Positions 8,837-17,148 of a DNA stretch of 64,000 bases are shown in pieces. The stretch's first letter is position 1. Each line of letters begins with the position of its first letter. The position numbers were made by a program, and so were the translations under genes. Origin of the DNA: Chloroflexota bacterium (lineage in GTDB: Bacteria > Chloroflexota > Anaerolineae > Aggregatilineales > Phototrophicaceae). Below the pieces are notes generated by a model. That model did not search any database. It saw only the letters and a program-made list of their open reading frames with translations, and was not told the DNA's origin. The stretch is from the NCBI GenBank assembly GCA_011523735.1, contig WTGB01000085.1, forward strand, positions 1-64,000, written 5' to 3'.

Positions 8837-9598
8837 TTACATCGCTAACAAACCGCCATCCAGCACCAGCGCATGACCCGTCACGAATGACGCAGCATCG
8901 GAGCAAAGCCAGAGCACCGCCTCGGCGATTTCCTCCGGCTGGCCTAATCGTCCCAGCGGGATAGCCCGTGTCATGATCGACGCCATGATCGGATTGCCTT
9001 GAATCGCGCCTTGGACCATAGCGGTGTTAGTGTAGGCGGGGCAGACGGCGTTGACGCGGATCCCGCTCTTGGCGTAATCCAGCGCGGCTGACTTGCTGAG
9101 ACCCACGACGGCATGTTTGCTGGCGGTGTAGTCCGCCGCTTTGGGCGCGCCGATCAAACCCGCGACCGACGCGATATTCACGATTGAGCCGCTGCCTTGC
9201 CCCAGCATCTGGTTCAGTTCGGCTTTCATGCAGTGCCAGACGCCGCGCATGTTCACGTTTATCACACGATCGAACATGTCGTCGTCCGCCTCGTGCAGGC
9301 GTTGGAAGAAGCGCCCGGAGATGCCGGCATTGTTGACGGCCGCGTCCAGACGCCCGAAAGCGGCGACTGTCGCTTCCACCATCGCGCTGATCTGAGAGAC
9401 ATCCGTAACATCGCAGTGATAGGACATCGCGCGACCGCCGGAGTCCGTGACAAGTTGAGCGGTCTCAGCCAATCCTGCGTCGTTGATATCGGAGACGCAG
9501 ACGGCTGCGCCTTCCCGCGCCAAAGCCAACGCGCTGGCACGCCCGATGCCGGACGCCGCGCCGGTTATCAGAGCGACTTTTCCTTCCATTTGAGTCAT
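8837..9598 (-). CDS. short-chain dehydrogenase/reductase (SDR)
   Basis: A 253-residue classical SDR, cytoplasmic NAD(P)-dependent oxidoreductase. It has the cofactor motif TGAASGIG (13-20), the NNAG motif (89-92), and the catalytic Ser144, Tyr157 and Lys161 (YTASK). Asp37 at the end of beta 2 (VSDIND) favours NAD over NADP. The end LVLDGGLLAM is typical of the FabG/glucose-dehydrogenase-like group. It is transcribed divergently from the Rieske oxygenase with about 140 nt between them. SDR and Rieske enzymes often cooperate in aromatic or steroid breakdown, but the substrate is not determinable. The ATG at 9598 lacks a strong ribosome site. Confidence 0.9.
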   Translation of the reverse strand: MTQMEGKVALITGAASGIGRASALALAREGAAVCVSDINDAGLAETAQLVTDSGGRAMSYHCDVTDVSQISAMVEATVAAFGRLDAAVNNAGISGRFFQRLHEADDDMFDRVINVNMRGVWHCMKAELNQMLGQGSGSIVNIASVAGLIGAPKAADYTASKHAVVGLSKSAALDYAKSGIRVNAVCPAYTNTAMVQGAIQGNPIMASIMTRAIPLGRLGQPEEIAEAVLWLCSDAASFVTGHALVLDGGLLAM

Positions 9599-9699
9599 GT
9601 CTTAGTCCTAGTCACTTTTGCAGTACCCGTTGCATTATGGTACATGAGGCGGGGAGCATTCGTAGGCGGAATCCACTCCGCGGTGCCAGCCTTCGCCTA

Positions 9700-9731
9700 T
9701 GTTATAATCCCGCATACAAGTTTTATGCGGG
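9700..9731 (+). promoter_or_regulatory. extended -10 promoter followed by a stem-loop
   Basis: TGTTATAATCCC (TG-n-TATAAT, hexamer 9703-9708) is an extended -10 promoter without a clear -35. Immediately after, CCCGCATA (9709-9716) and TATGCGGG (9724-9731) form a perfect 8-bp palindrome with a 7-nt loop over the predicted start site, abutting the GGGGG that precedes the oxygenase start. It may be an operator, or an RNA hairpin that masks the ribosome site. Confidence 0.5.
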
Positions 9732-9741
9732 GGCAAGAGCC

Positions 9742-10710
9742 ATGATACAGGATCCAATTCTGCTCAATGACTGGCATGTGGTCTTGCCGGTGGCGCAGCT
9801 TGAGGCGGCCAATAATGTGATCGGCGCGCGCGTCCTGGGTGAGGACATCGTCATCTGGCGCGCCGGAGATGCGATCCGCGCTTGGAAAGATCTTTGTGTG
9901 CACCGAGGAACGCGGCTCTCGCTGGGGGAGGTGCTGCCAGATGATACGCTGCAATGCCCCTATCACGGCTGGACCTATGATGCTGCCGGGCAGTGTGTCA
10001 ACATTCCAGCGCATCCGGAGCAGAAGCCGCCGACCAAAGCGCGCGTCTTTGTCTATCACGCGACTGTTGCTTATGACATGGTCTGGGTTTGCCTGGGCGA
10101 GCCGGCGTATGACATTCCCGACTTCGAGGAGTGGGGCGACGGATCCTATCGCAAGATACTCTGCGGCGCTTATGAGTTTCAGGCGGCCGGACCGCGCATG
10201 GTGGAGAACTTTCTCGATGTCGCCCATTTTCCCTTTGTGCATGAGAATATTCTAGGCACGCAGGAACGCCCGGAGATTCCGGAATACGATGTGGTCACGG
10301 ACGAGAATGGCATCACCGCCTCAGATATCCGCGTCTTTCAACCCAATCCGGATGGCAGTCATATCCCCAATTGGGTGACATACACCTACAAGGTCTATCG
10401 TCCGCTGGTGGCGTATTTTCGCAAGGAGGCGGAGGAGAAATTCGCCATTCTGCTGATGGTCACGCCGATTGAAGAGGTCAAGTCGCTAATGTGGATGTGG
10501 ATGGTGATGACACAGGACGACAGCAGCGATGAGACGCTGCGTGCTTTTCAGGACGAGATCGCCTATCAGGACTTGCCCATCGTGCAGTCGCAGCGGCCGG
10601 AGCTGCTGCCGCTTGATCTGCAGGCTGAGTTGCACCTGCGCAGTGACAAGACGGCCATCGCTTATCGCCGCTGGCTCAACGACCTTGGTTTGAGCTTCGG
10701 GACGAGTTAG
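9742..10710 (+). CDS. Rieske non-heme iron oxygenase, alpha-type subunit
   Basis: A 322-residue oxygenase component. The N-terminal Rieske domain binds a 2Fe-2S cluster through Cys52, His54, Cys72 and His75 (LCVHRG and CPYHGW). The catalytic domain has the mononuclear iron site ENFLDVAHFPFVH (Asp159, His162, His167). Such enzymes hydroxylate, demethylate or ring-cleave aromatic or terpenoid substrates with electrons from a separate reductase, which is not in the window. The layout fits the vanillate-demethylase / pheophorbide-oxygenase side of the family rather than ring-hydroxylating dioxygenases with beta subunits. The frame is open upstream to 9637, but that segment contains the promoter, so ATG 9742 is chosen. 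Confidence 0.88.
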   Translation: MIQDPILLNDWHVVLPVAQLEAANNVIGARVLGEDIVIWRAGDAIRAWKDLCVHRGTRLSLGEVLPDDTLQCPYHGWTYDAAGQCVNIPAHPEQKPPTKARVFVYHATVAYDMVWVCLGEPAYDIPDFEEWGDGSYRKILCGAYEFQAAGPRMVENFLDVAHFPFVHENILGTQERPEIPEYDVVTDENGITASDIRVFQPNPDGSHIPNWVTYTYKVYRPLVAYFRKEAEEKFAILLMVTPIEEVKSLMWMWMVMTQDDSSDETLRAFQDEIAYQDLPIVQSQRPELLPLDLQAELHLRSDKTAIAYRRWLNDLGLSFGTS

Positions 10711-10825
10711 TCCGGGTGCTGCGTCCTCAGCGAACACAACCTTGAGCCCGCGTCATGCGTAGAATCAGACAGATACGATGCCACAGATTCGCCGAGGTCA
10801 CCGCGCTTGAATGGAGACCAGCAGA

Positions 10826-11584
10826 ATGACCGATTCGCCGCAGTCTATTGATCGCGAGCTCATACGTTATCGAATCAAAAAACGGATGGCCGGGCGCCGC
10901 GATCTGTTACTGCATTTCATGGTCTATGTCGCGATTGCGATCATAGTATGGATGAATACACCGTGGTTTGCCTGGGAAGACTACCTTGTTTCGGGCGCGC
11001 TTTGGACCATTCCGCTGATACTGCATGGCTTGCGCTACTATTATCGTTGTGGACCGGGAACGATTGCGCGCGCTGACGAAATTGAGCGCGCCATTGAAGA
11101 CGTGTCAAGCCAGACGGCGTTGGATCGGGATGAAGAGAGCCTGATCGAGGAGCGGGTGGTGAAGCGCATCACTGCGCGCGGCATTGTCGTCGCTCATGGC
11201 ATGGTGTTAGCGATGCTGCTGACGATCCGTTGGCTGGATGAAATCAGGTTCCAAGGCTTCATCAATCCAGCGACAAACAACATTACAATCATATTCGCGG
11301 GGATATTCGCCTTGCATGTGGTACGCTTCTTCCTCGTTCACGGCCGGACAGCGGAAGGGCGCGCGTTGAAGATAGAGTCGGAAGTCGAACGACGTTGGCT
11401 TGAATTACGCGACGGCCGTTCGGCGCGGAAGGACGCGGTCGAAACCGGCGAAGACGATTTGCCCCTGCTTGAATTGGGCGAATTAAGCGGACGTCAACTT
11501 CGCTTGAGTGCCGAAGGCGAATTTGAAAACGGTGACGAGTTCGCCGGCGGCGTGGCGCGGCAATTGAGGGCGAGGAGACCTTAG
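10826..11584 (+). CDS. membrane protein with two 2TM modules (first of three tandem genes)
   Basis: About 252 residues. Each half carries a charged Arg/Lys-rich helix followed by two membrane spans: first LLLHFMVYVAIAIIVWM plus ALWTIPLILHGLRYYYR, later AHGMVLAMLLTIRWL plus IIFAGIFALHVVRFFLVHG, ending in a long charged tail. This resembles the 2TM domain often seen at the end of bacterial sensor or regulator proteins, here without a catalytic partner. The ATG at 10826 follows GGAGA at 8 nt spacing, preferred over ATG 10811. The stop TAG shares a base with the next gene's GTG. Probably an inner-membrane structural or sensory protein; function unknown. Confidence 0.7.
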   Translation: MTDSPQSIDRELIRYRIKKRMAGRRDLLLHFMVYVAIAIIVWMNTPWFAWEDYLVSGALWTIPLILHGLRYYYRCGPGTIARADEIERAIEDVSSQTALDRDEESLIEERVVKRITARGIVVAHGMVLAMLLTIRWLDEIRFQGFINPATNNITIIFAGIFALHVVRFFLVHGRTAEGRALKIESEVERRWLELRDGRSARKDAVETGEDDLPLLELGELSGRQLRLSAEGEFENGDEFAGGVARQLRARRP

Positions 11585-12390
11585 TGAAACACAAGTTCAA
11601 GCCTGTCGCGAAGCTCGACATTCGCGAGGATGTCGAAGTTCGCTTTCGCGCGCGCGGCAGCTTGCGTTTCCATCTGCTGCTCGTCTGCGGCGCTTTGCTG
11701 ATCTTGCTCTACAATGCTTTCGACTTTTGGGTCTTGTTTGGCGAACTGCAAGGCTTTTTCGCTGCGTTCGATAGCTATCGAAGCAGCGTAACGGCGCTGT
11801 GCTTGCTGAGTACGACCGCCGCGTTGCATGTCATCCATTACCATTATCGGCATGGACGCGGTCGCGCGGGGCACGAGGCGGAAACCGACATTCGCATCGA
11901 GGAGCAATTGCGCCACGCGGCTGTCGACGACGCGGAAGAACGGGAAGAGTTAATTCGCTTGCAGATGGCTGACAAGCTGAAGAACCGCCGCCTCGCCTTC
12001 TGGCATCTCGCGCTCTATCTTGGTGCGGTGAGTTTGCTGGTGTTCGTGCATCCCCTGAACCATATGGGGTTCACTATGGATGCAGAATTCTGGCACGGGC
12101 CCTTGACCTTTGCCGGTATCTGGGGCATTGGCTTGGCAGCGCACTGGTTGCGTTATATTTTTACTTACGGCTTATCCGCTGAAAGGCGGGAGGCAAGAAT
12201 CAACGAGCAGGTAAATCACGAACTTGAGCGAGAGCGGCGGCGCATCATGGCCATTGACGCTAGCGCAAGCGGGCTCGACCACATTCAGAAAGCAGGCGAG
12301 ACAGCCGACGCGCTGACACTGGAAGATCTGGAAGCAGTTCAAGAGCGCGCAAGTCGATTGCCGACGGCTGGATCAAGGGTAGACGGATGA
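11584..12390 (+). CDS. membrane protein with two 2TM modules (second of three tandem genes)
   Basis: A 268-residue paralogue of the previous gene. Module one: FRARGSLRFHLLLVCGALL, a long linker, then LLSTTAALHVIHYHYRHG and a charged helix. Module two: NRRLAFWHLALYLGAVSLLV, then FAGIWGIGLAAHWLRYIFTYG and ERREARINEQVNHELERERR. The repeated HxxxYxxxHG-type ending of each second span is shared with the neighbours. The GTG start overlaps the preceding TAG by one base; its own stop overlaps the next ATG (ATGA). The three genes are thus translationally coupled and probably form one hetero-oligomer (inference). No enzymatic motif seen. Confidence 0.7.
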   Translation: MKHKFKPVAKLDIREDVEVRFRARGSLRFHLLLVCGALLILLYNAFDFWVLFGELQGFFAAFDSYRSSVTALCLLSTTAALHVIHYHYRHGRGRAGHEAETDIRIEEQLRHAAVDDAEEREELIRLQMADKLKNRRLAFWHLALYLGAVSLLVFVHPLNHMGFTMDAEFWHGPLTFAGIWGIGLAAHWLRYIFTYGLSAERREARINEQVNHELERERRRIMAIDASASGLDHIQKAGETADALTLEDLEAVQERASRLPTAGSRVDG

Positions 12391-12857
12391 AACGCAAAAA
12401 CCATTCGCAGCTTGAAATCGAAATCCGCCGCCGCGTGGAAGCAAAGTATGACGAGCGCAACGCTCTCCTTATACACTTCGTCAGCTATGCGGCAGTCAAC
12501 ATCCTGGTCTGGGTGATTTGGCTGTTCGCCACAGGTGGTTTTCCCTGGCCCCTGTTTGTCACCTTCTTTTGGGGCATTGGCATGCTCAGCCATTACGTGG
12601 ACTACTACAACAAGCACGGGGGCGGCGCGCGGAAACGTGAAGCGCAGATTGAAGCGGAAGTCACGCGGCAGCTGCAGTTGGCGCGCGCGCATGATGCTTT
12701 GCGGCACAGGAATCATTATGAAGAAGATGAAATCGACGGCGCCGATGTTTATGAACTGGACAACTTCAAGCAGCGTGGTTTGCGGCTGAGCGACGATGGC
12801 GAGCTGCTCGATCTCAGATTGGATGAGGATGAGCAGTTGCGCCAGCGACAGCGTTAG
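12387..12857 (+). CDS. small membrane protein with one 2TM module (third of three tandem genes)
   Basis: 156 residues with a single copy of the module: the charged helix EIRRRVEAKYDERNALLIHF, a span VSYAAVNILVWVIWLF, a second span PLFVTFFWGIGMLSHYVDYY, the terminal KHG, and an acidic tail with DNFKQRGLRLSDDGELLDL. That tail echoes GELSGRQLRLSAEGEF at the end of the first gene, supporting common ancestry. It starts by ATGA overlap with the previous gene. Function unknown. Confidence 0.7.
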   Translation: MKRKNHSQLEIEIRRRVEAKYDERNALLIHFVSYAAVNILVWVIWLFATGGFPWPLFVTFFWGIGMLSHYVDYYNKHGGGARKREAQIEAEVTRQLQLARAHDALRHRNHYEEDEIDGADVYELDNFKQRGLRLSDDGELLDLRLDEDEQLRQRQR

Positions 12858-12926
12858 GGCGGCGGCAAAGCCAACTTCTGCGGGCGCGCCTGCGCAGACT
12901 GACAATGTGAAGCGGGGCAAAGATGG

Positions 12927-12935
12927 TGTTAAAAT
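12927..12935 (+). promoter_or_regulatory. extended -10 promoter candidate
   Basis: TG-T-TAAAAT (hexamer 12930-12935) upstream of the 12999 gene, with no clear -35 element. Predicted start near 12942. Confidence 0.4.
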
Positions 12936-12998
12936 GGAGTCGTAGTGTAGGGCGCAGCGCTGAGTCCAAGAGTTGACGCCCCGCGAAACGGTGAGTTC

Positions 12999-13826
12999 AT
13001 GATTCGTTTGAAACGACGCAATACGGCCTGGCTGCTTGCCATGACCTTGCTGATTGGTTTCGCTTTGTTGGCGGCGCCGGTATCAGCGGCGGTACAGCTT
13101 TCGCTGATCGGGGTCTTGGCGGTGGCTATCATCGCCTCCATGATTGAGCTGGGTCCGGAACGTGCCAGTTTGCTCGATGCGCTGCACCGGGCGCCATTGC
13201 AGCGCCGAATCACGCCGCAAGCGCGTGAAGCCTCGGAACGGGCGGCGGCTCGCGCCGGTTATTTCAATCGCAATGGCATCGTCATGCTCGATATCGGCTT
13301 GATCGCCATGCAGACAGGCGTCGAAGGCTTGGCGATGCGGCGGACGCGCAATATATCCAAGGATGACGATGGCGTTCGTCCTTTCATCACGCTTTTTGTG
13401 CTGCCGGAAGAGGCGGAGCGTCAGGCGCTGATCCGCTATGAGATCTACAATCATCTCGGTGAAGAGCAATATGTGCATGAGATGAAGACCTATCTGCGCG
13501 AGGGTGAACTGAGCCTGCTGGCTGACCATCATTTGCCGCTTGCGGGCAATCGCGGTGTGGATGGCAGCGGGGATTGGGACTTGCGTGTTTATGTGGATGA
13601 CAATCTCATTGGCATGCACAATCTGATGCTCTCGCCATCGGTGAGTGAGCGCCGCCGCCGGCTCAGCGGTGAAGCCGAGGCAGGCGCAGCGCGCGGCAGC
13701 CGCAGCCACAGCCGCAACCTGGAAGATGCCGTAATCGTCGATGAAGTGGCGCAACCGGAGACCACGCAGCTCAAGGATTTGCTGCAGCAGCCCAGCTCGT
13801 CGGGGCGGCCCCGCGGCCGGCAGTAA
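12999..13826 (+). CDS. membrane-anchored protein of unknown family (paralogue A)
   Basis: 275 residues. Two N-terminal spans (TAWLLAMTLLIGFALLAAPV and LSLIGVLAVAIIASMIEL) are followed by a soluble domain with LDIGLIAMQTGVEG, RPFITLFVLPEEAE, RYEIYNHLGEEQYVHE and GDWDLRVYVDDNLIG, then a basic, low-complexity tail. The soluble part looks like a beta-sandwich of unknown type and aligns with the soluble part of the next gene (DIGL, ...QPF..L..P, R.EI.....E..YVHE, W..R....D). The start is supported by GGTGAG close to the ATG. I do not recognise a named family. Together with its paralogue it may act in the envelope. Confidence 0.65.
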   Translation: MIRLKRRNTAWLLAMTLLIGFALLAAPVSAAVQLSLIGVLAVAIIASMIELGPERASLLDALHRAPLQRRITPQAREASERAAARAGYFNRNGIVMLDIGLIAMQTGVEGLAMRRTRNISKDDDGVRPFITLFVLPEEAERQALIRYEIYNHLGEEQYVHEMKTYLREGELSLLADHHLPLAGNRGVDGSGDWDLRVYVDDNLIGMHNLMLSPSVSERRRRLSGEAEAGAARGSRSHSRNLEDAVIVDEVAQPETTQLKDLLQQPSSSGRPRGRQ

Positions 13827-13840
13827 GCGAGGACTGAGAC

Positions 13841-14668
13841 ATGCCGGACAATCGCAATACCTGGTTTCTCGCTTTTATTCTTCTGGCTTTGGGGGCGGTG
13901 GCGCTCCTGGGCAATAGCTTCCCGGTGATCTTGGTTCTGCTCGGCTTGCTCTTCCTCGTGCGTCAGTTTGATAATGATAGCGCTAGCAGCAACATCAGCA
14001 GCACAGCGCAGACCTATGACTACAGTCATTATGACTATGAGCAGGCTGATGAAGAAGAATACGATGATTACGAGATATTCCATCAGCAGCCGGCCAGCGC
14101 CGAACAGCGCGTATACCGTCACGCTCTGGAATCGGTGACGCGGGCCGGGCTCGACCCCGATAATGTGCAAGTGCTCACTGTGGATATCGGCTTGCTTACG
14201 ACCAAAGACGACAGCGAACCGCAGATATACCGCACCTGGTCCCTGCCCGATGATATCGACTATATCCAGCCCTTTGTGCAATTGCGGGTGCCGATGGAAG
14301 CCAACGGCAATATCCGCTTTGAGATTGTCGATGCGGTTGGCGATCTGGTCTACGTGCACGAAGACGACTTCCATCTCATCCGCGGGCGCAATTTCCTCAT
14401 GCCGAATACCCGCATGCCGCTGCACGATCAAATGGAGCTGGATGGCAAATGGTCGATGCGCGTCATTGCCGATGGCGTCACCATTGCCGATCATCGCTTT
14501 GAATATGCTGAAGCGACCGGCGCCAACATCCGCCGGCATATCGGAGAAGATGGGGAGATTAACACCGAGATGCGCGCGGTCATGGCGGAGAACCGCCTGC
14601 CCAAGATGTCGCTTGATGACCTGCTCGCCTATCAAGGCGAGGAAGACGAACAGGAAAGCCGCGCCTGA
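13841..14668 (+). CDS. membrane-anchored protein of unknown family (paralogue B)
   Basis: 275 residues, the same length as the previous gene. The N-terminus is hydrophobic (TWFLAFILLALGAVALLGN, FPVILVLLGLLFLV), followed by a Tyr/Asp/Glu-rich linker (YDYSHYDYEQADEEEYDDYE) and the shared soluble domain: VDIGLLTTKDD, IQPFVQLRVPMEANG, IRFEIVDAVGDLVYVHEDD, LDGKWSMRVIADGVTIADH. The C-terminus has another acidic stretch. GAGGA precedes the ATG by 7 nt; the gap to paralogue A is 14 nt, so they are an operon and most likely arose by duplication. Unknown function. Confidence 0.65.
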   Translation: MPDNRNTWFLAFILLALGAVALLGNSFPVILVLLGLLFLVRQFDNDSASSNISSTAQTYDYSHYDYEQADEEEYDDYEIFHQQPASAEQRVYRHALESVTRAGLDPDNVQVLTVDIGLLTTKDDSEPQIYRTWSLPDDIDYIQPFVQLRVPMEANGNIRFEIVDAVGDLVYVHEDDFHLIRGRNFLMPNTRMPLHDQMELDGKWSMRVIADGVTIADHRFEYAEATGANIRRHIGEDGEINTEMRAVMAENRLPKMSLDDLLAYQGEEDEQESRA

Positions 14669-14703
14669 GAGCCGTCCACTTGAGGGAATAGCCCCCGGCT
14701 AAA

Positions 14704-16173
14704 TCAATTGACCCGCTCCGCCAAGACCAGCACATAAGCGCCGGACGTGTTTGGATCGCCATCGGTACCGGCATAGCGCCGGGCGCGGATGTAGTACGTG
14801 CCAGTGGCGGGCAGGGCGAAATGGTCGATCAGCGCGTTTTGGTCATTGGCGGCGCGATCGTCATTGCGCGTGACGACCTCCTGCGCGCTGTTCAGCAGTT
14901 CAAGCAGCGCATCCAGATCGCCATCCACGCGGGTCATTGAAATGGAGACGACCTCGCCCTGTCTTCCATAGAAGGCGTAGAGGTCTTGCGGGTTGTCCTC
15001 GCTGATCTTGCCGGTGACGCTGGTGCCGAATTCGAGGCTGACCGTACCGTCGGGGATGTTGACAAAAGGATCGTCGAGGATATCCAGGCTGAGCCGGTAT
15101 TCGCCGCTGGTATCGCCGGCGCCGCCATCATAGCGCGTGGCGATGATATGGTATTTGCCATCGGCCGGGATGAGATAATCGATGATTCTGGAATTTTGCC
15201 CCTCGCCGCTGTCATCGTCTTCGGCGAGGGGCCTGAAGGCGCTGTCCGCTAAAATGAGGGTGCTGTCCAGATCGCCGCTGTTGCCGCGCTCCATATCGAT
15301 CGTGATCAGGTCGCCGGCTGAGGCGTTGAAGGCGTAGAAGCGCTCGTATTGCCCGTTGTTCAGCGTCGAGGTCCGCGTGTCGCCATAGCCAATGGGCAAG
15401 GGCGCCAGGCTTGTGCTGCCAGCGCCGCTGTTTTCCGCTTCTTCAACGCTCAGCACGAAGCTGCCCGAGCTATCGTCATAGCGCGTCGCCATCACGATGT
15501 AGGTGCCGCCGCGCTCGATGATGAGGGCGTCAATGCGAGCATTGCGGGTTTCGCTGTGCTGGTCGTCATTCTCCGCAATCACGAAGCGGTCGCCATCGAC
15601 GACGCGCAGGAAGGGATCCAGCGTGCCGGACGAGCGCACCATGGATATCGTCAGGATATCGCCCTGTTCCGCTTGAAAGGTGTAATAGACCTCGGCGTTG
15701 GTATTGCTTATCGTGCCGATTACGGAATCGCCGTAGCGCAGCGTGCTGCCCCGCTCGGACAAGACGCCCTTGCGCGTCATGCGCAGATCGTAGACGCCGG
15801 AAGTGCTGCCGAGGCTATAGCCGAATCGTCCCACGACGACAAAATAGCGCCCGGTATGTTCCATGGTCAGATCATGATGGACGCCTGTCGTGCCGGCGCT
15901 ATCATCGTGGAATAGCGCCATCTCCCCGCTGTCGTCAAAAATGCCGAGGACGGGGTCCAGGTCCCCGTCAGTCGCGGTCAGCTCAAAGCGAATGACCTCG
16001 CCGCGCAGCCCGTCGACATAATAGACATCCCGCGGATTATCGTCATCAAGCCGACCGCTGATCAAGCCATCGTGCTCGATTCGGGTGTCGTCGGCATCGA
16101 TTTCTCGTGGCTGCGCCCCGGCGGCCGGAGCGAACAGCAGGTGCAGGATCAAACAGATGCAGGCAAGTCTCAT
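14704..16173 (-). CDS. secreted protein with four pre-peptidase C-terminal (PPC) domain repeats
   Basis: 489 residues: a signal peptide (MRLACICLILHLLFAPAAGAQ) and then four ~105-residue beta-sandwich repeats of the PPC type. Each repeat has the pattern (D/E)xYxFxxxxG(D/E)xxxxSMxRxxGDLDxxLxLxDxxxxxxxxxDD followed by a LPxxGxYxIxAxRY strand. The acidic clusters (ENDDQHS, AEDDDSGEG, TRNDDRAAND) look like calcium sites. PPC domains normally sit behind secreted proteases, but no catalytic domain is present, so this protein is probably a cell-surface or extracellular binding protein. It is transcribed convergently with paralogue B and divergently from the LysM gene. Confidence 0.85.
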   Translation of the reverse strand: MRLACICLILHLLFAPAAGAQPREIDADDTRIEHDGLISGRLDDDNPRDVYYVDGLRGEVIRFELTATDGDLDPVLGIFDDSGEMALFHDDSAGTTGVHHDLTMEHTGRYFVVVGRFGYSLGSTSGVYDLRMTRKGVLSERGSTLRYGDSVIGTISNTNAEVYYTFQAEQGDILTISMVRSSGTLDPFLRVVDGDRFVIAENDDQHSETRNARIDALIIERGGTYIVMATRYDDSSGSFVLSVEEAENSGAGSTSLAPLPIGYGDTRTSTLNNGQYERFYAFNASAGDLITIDMERGNSGDLDSTLILADSAFRPLAEDDDSGEGQNSRIIDYLIPADGKYHIIATRYDGGAGDTSGEYRLSLDILDDPFVNIPDGTVSLEFGTSVTGKISEDNPQDLYAFYGRQGEVVSISMTRVDGDLDALLELLNSAQEVVTRNDDRAANDQNALIDHFALPATGTYYIRARRYAGTDGDPNTSGAYVLVLAERVN

Positions 16174-16266
16174 GCTCCAATTCTAGCTGAATTTGGCAAA
16201 GGGGGCTTTTGCGGATCTGGCGAACTGCTCAGGGCGAAGCCGGCGCGTTGCCCTGTATCCAGAGCT

Positions 16267-16298
16267 GGCGCATGTTATAATCCGAGTTCCTATGCGCC
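16267..16298 (+). promoter_or_regulatory. extended -10 promoter inside a palindrome, upstream of the LysM gene
   Basis: TG-T-TATAAT (hexamer 16276-16281) has no good -35. It is bracketed by perfect arms GGCGCAT (16267-16273) and ATGCGCC (16292-16298), 18 nt apart, so a dimeric repressor could cover the promoter. It could also be chance. Confidence 0.45.
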
Positions 16299-16323
16299 CG
16301 GGCATACCCTGTGGAGACGGGAT

Positions 16324-17148
16324 TTGCGTCAACTTTGCCTCATGCTTATCTGTCTCGCGGCGCTGATGACGCTGCAAGCTCAAGAGACTGACGACCTCAT
16401 CCATACCGTTGAAGCCGGCGAAACTTTGATATCAATCGCCAATGCCTATGGCGTAACTCTGGACCAATTGTTGACCTTGAACAACCTGGACCCTGAGGCT
16501 TATTTGCAGATCGGCCAGCTCCTGCTAGTCATACCTGATGCCGTAGAGGCCGATGCCGAAGATGAAGCGGAAGGCGAGGCGGGAAACGAAGAAGCGACAA
16601 GAGAGGCTATCCCCGCCGCTGGTCATCCAGAAGCGCCGGTTTTCGAGGCTTCCGCGCCAATGATGGATCCGGCCGATCTCAGCCCGCAAATATGCTTTGT
16701 CGTTTTCGCTGACGACAATCATAGCGGCATGCGGGAACCGGGCGAGATCTTGCTAGGCGATGGTGAAATCATACTCTTTGATGCCGCGGAAATCGAGCAA
16801 CTGCACTATACGACTGATGGGGAATCAGAGCCATACTGCGTGCGCGACTTGGGGCGGCGCTTGTATCGGCTAGAGGCAGTCCCGCCGGCTGGCTATGGTT
16901 TGCGGGGCGCCGCCAGCCTGTGGCTTGATTTGCGAGCCGGGGGCAAATTGCAGTTGGAATTTAGCGCCGCGCGGGGACTGGCAAGGGTCGCGGGAACAGC
17001 CTTGGAGCCGAATGCCGATATTGAGACGGCCGCGGCTGAGGAAGCTGAGGGACTGCTGCGCGAATTGAGCGGGCTTGTCGTCTTGGCTATGGCTGGAGTC
17101 GTATTTGTCAGTGGCATGGTCGTCGCGATTTTCCTTCGAGGCCGCTGA
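16324..17148 (+). CDS. LysM-domain protein anchored by a C-terminal membrane span
   Basis: About 274 residues starting at TTG 16324, placed 7 nt after GGAG; ATG 16342 is the alternative. A short signal peptide (LCLMLICLAALMTLQAQE) precedes one LysM domain (HTVEAGETLISIANAYG, LDQLLTLNNLD, QIGQLLLVIP), which in general binds peptidoglycan or chitin glycans. An acidic linker, then a beta domain (FVVFADDNHSGMREPGE, DGESEPYCVRDLG, PPAGYGLRG) like SdrD-B/Cna repeats, and a C-terminal span LVVLAMAGVVFVSGMVVAIF with an Arg end. It is expected on the outer face of the membrane, holding the wall. The next gene starts inside its stop codon (TGATG). Confidence 0.75.
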   Translation: MRQLCLMLICLAALMTLQAQETDDLIHTVEAGETLISIANAYGVTLDQLLTLNNLDPEAYLQIGQLLLVIPDAVEADAEDEAEGEAGNEEATREAIPAAGHPEAPVFEASAPMMDPADLSPQICFVVFADDNHSGMREPGEILLGDGEIILFDAAEIEQLHYTTDGESEPYCVRDLGRRLYRLEAVPPAGYGLRGAASLWLDLRAGGKLQLEFSAARGLARVAGTALEPNADIETAAAEEAEGLLRELSGLVVLAMAGVVFVSGMVVAIFLRGR

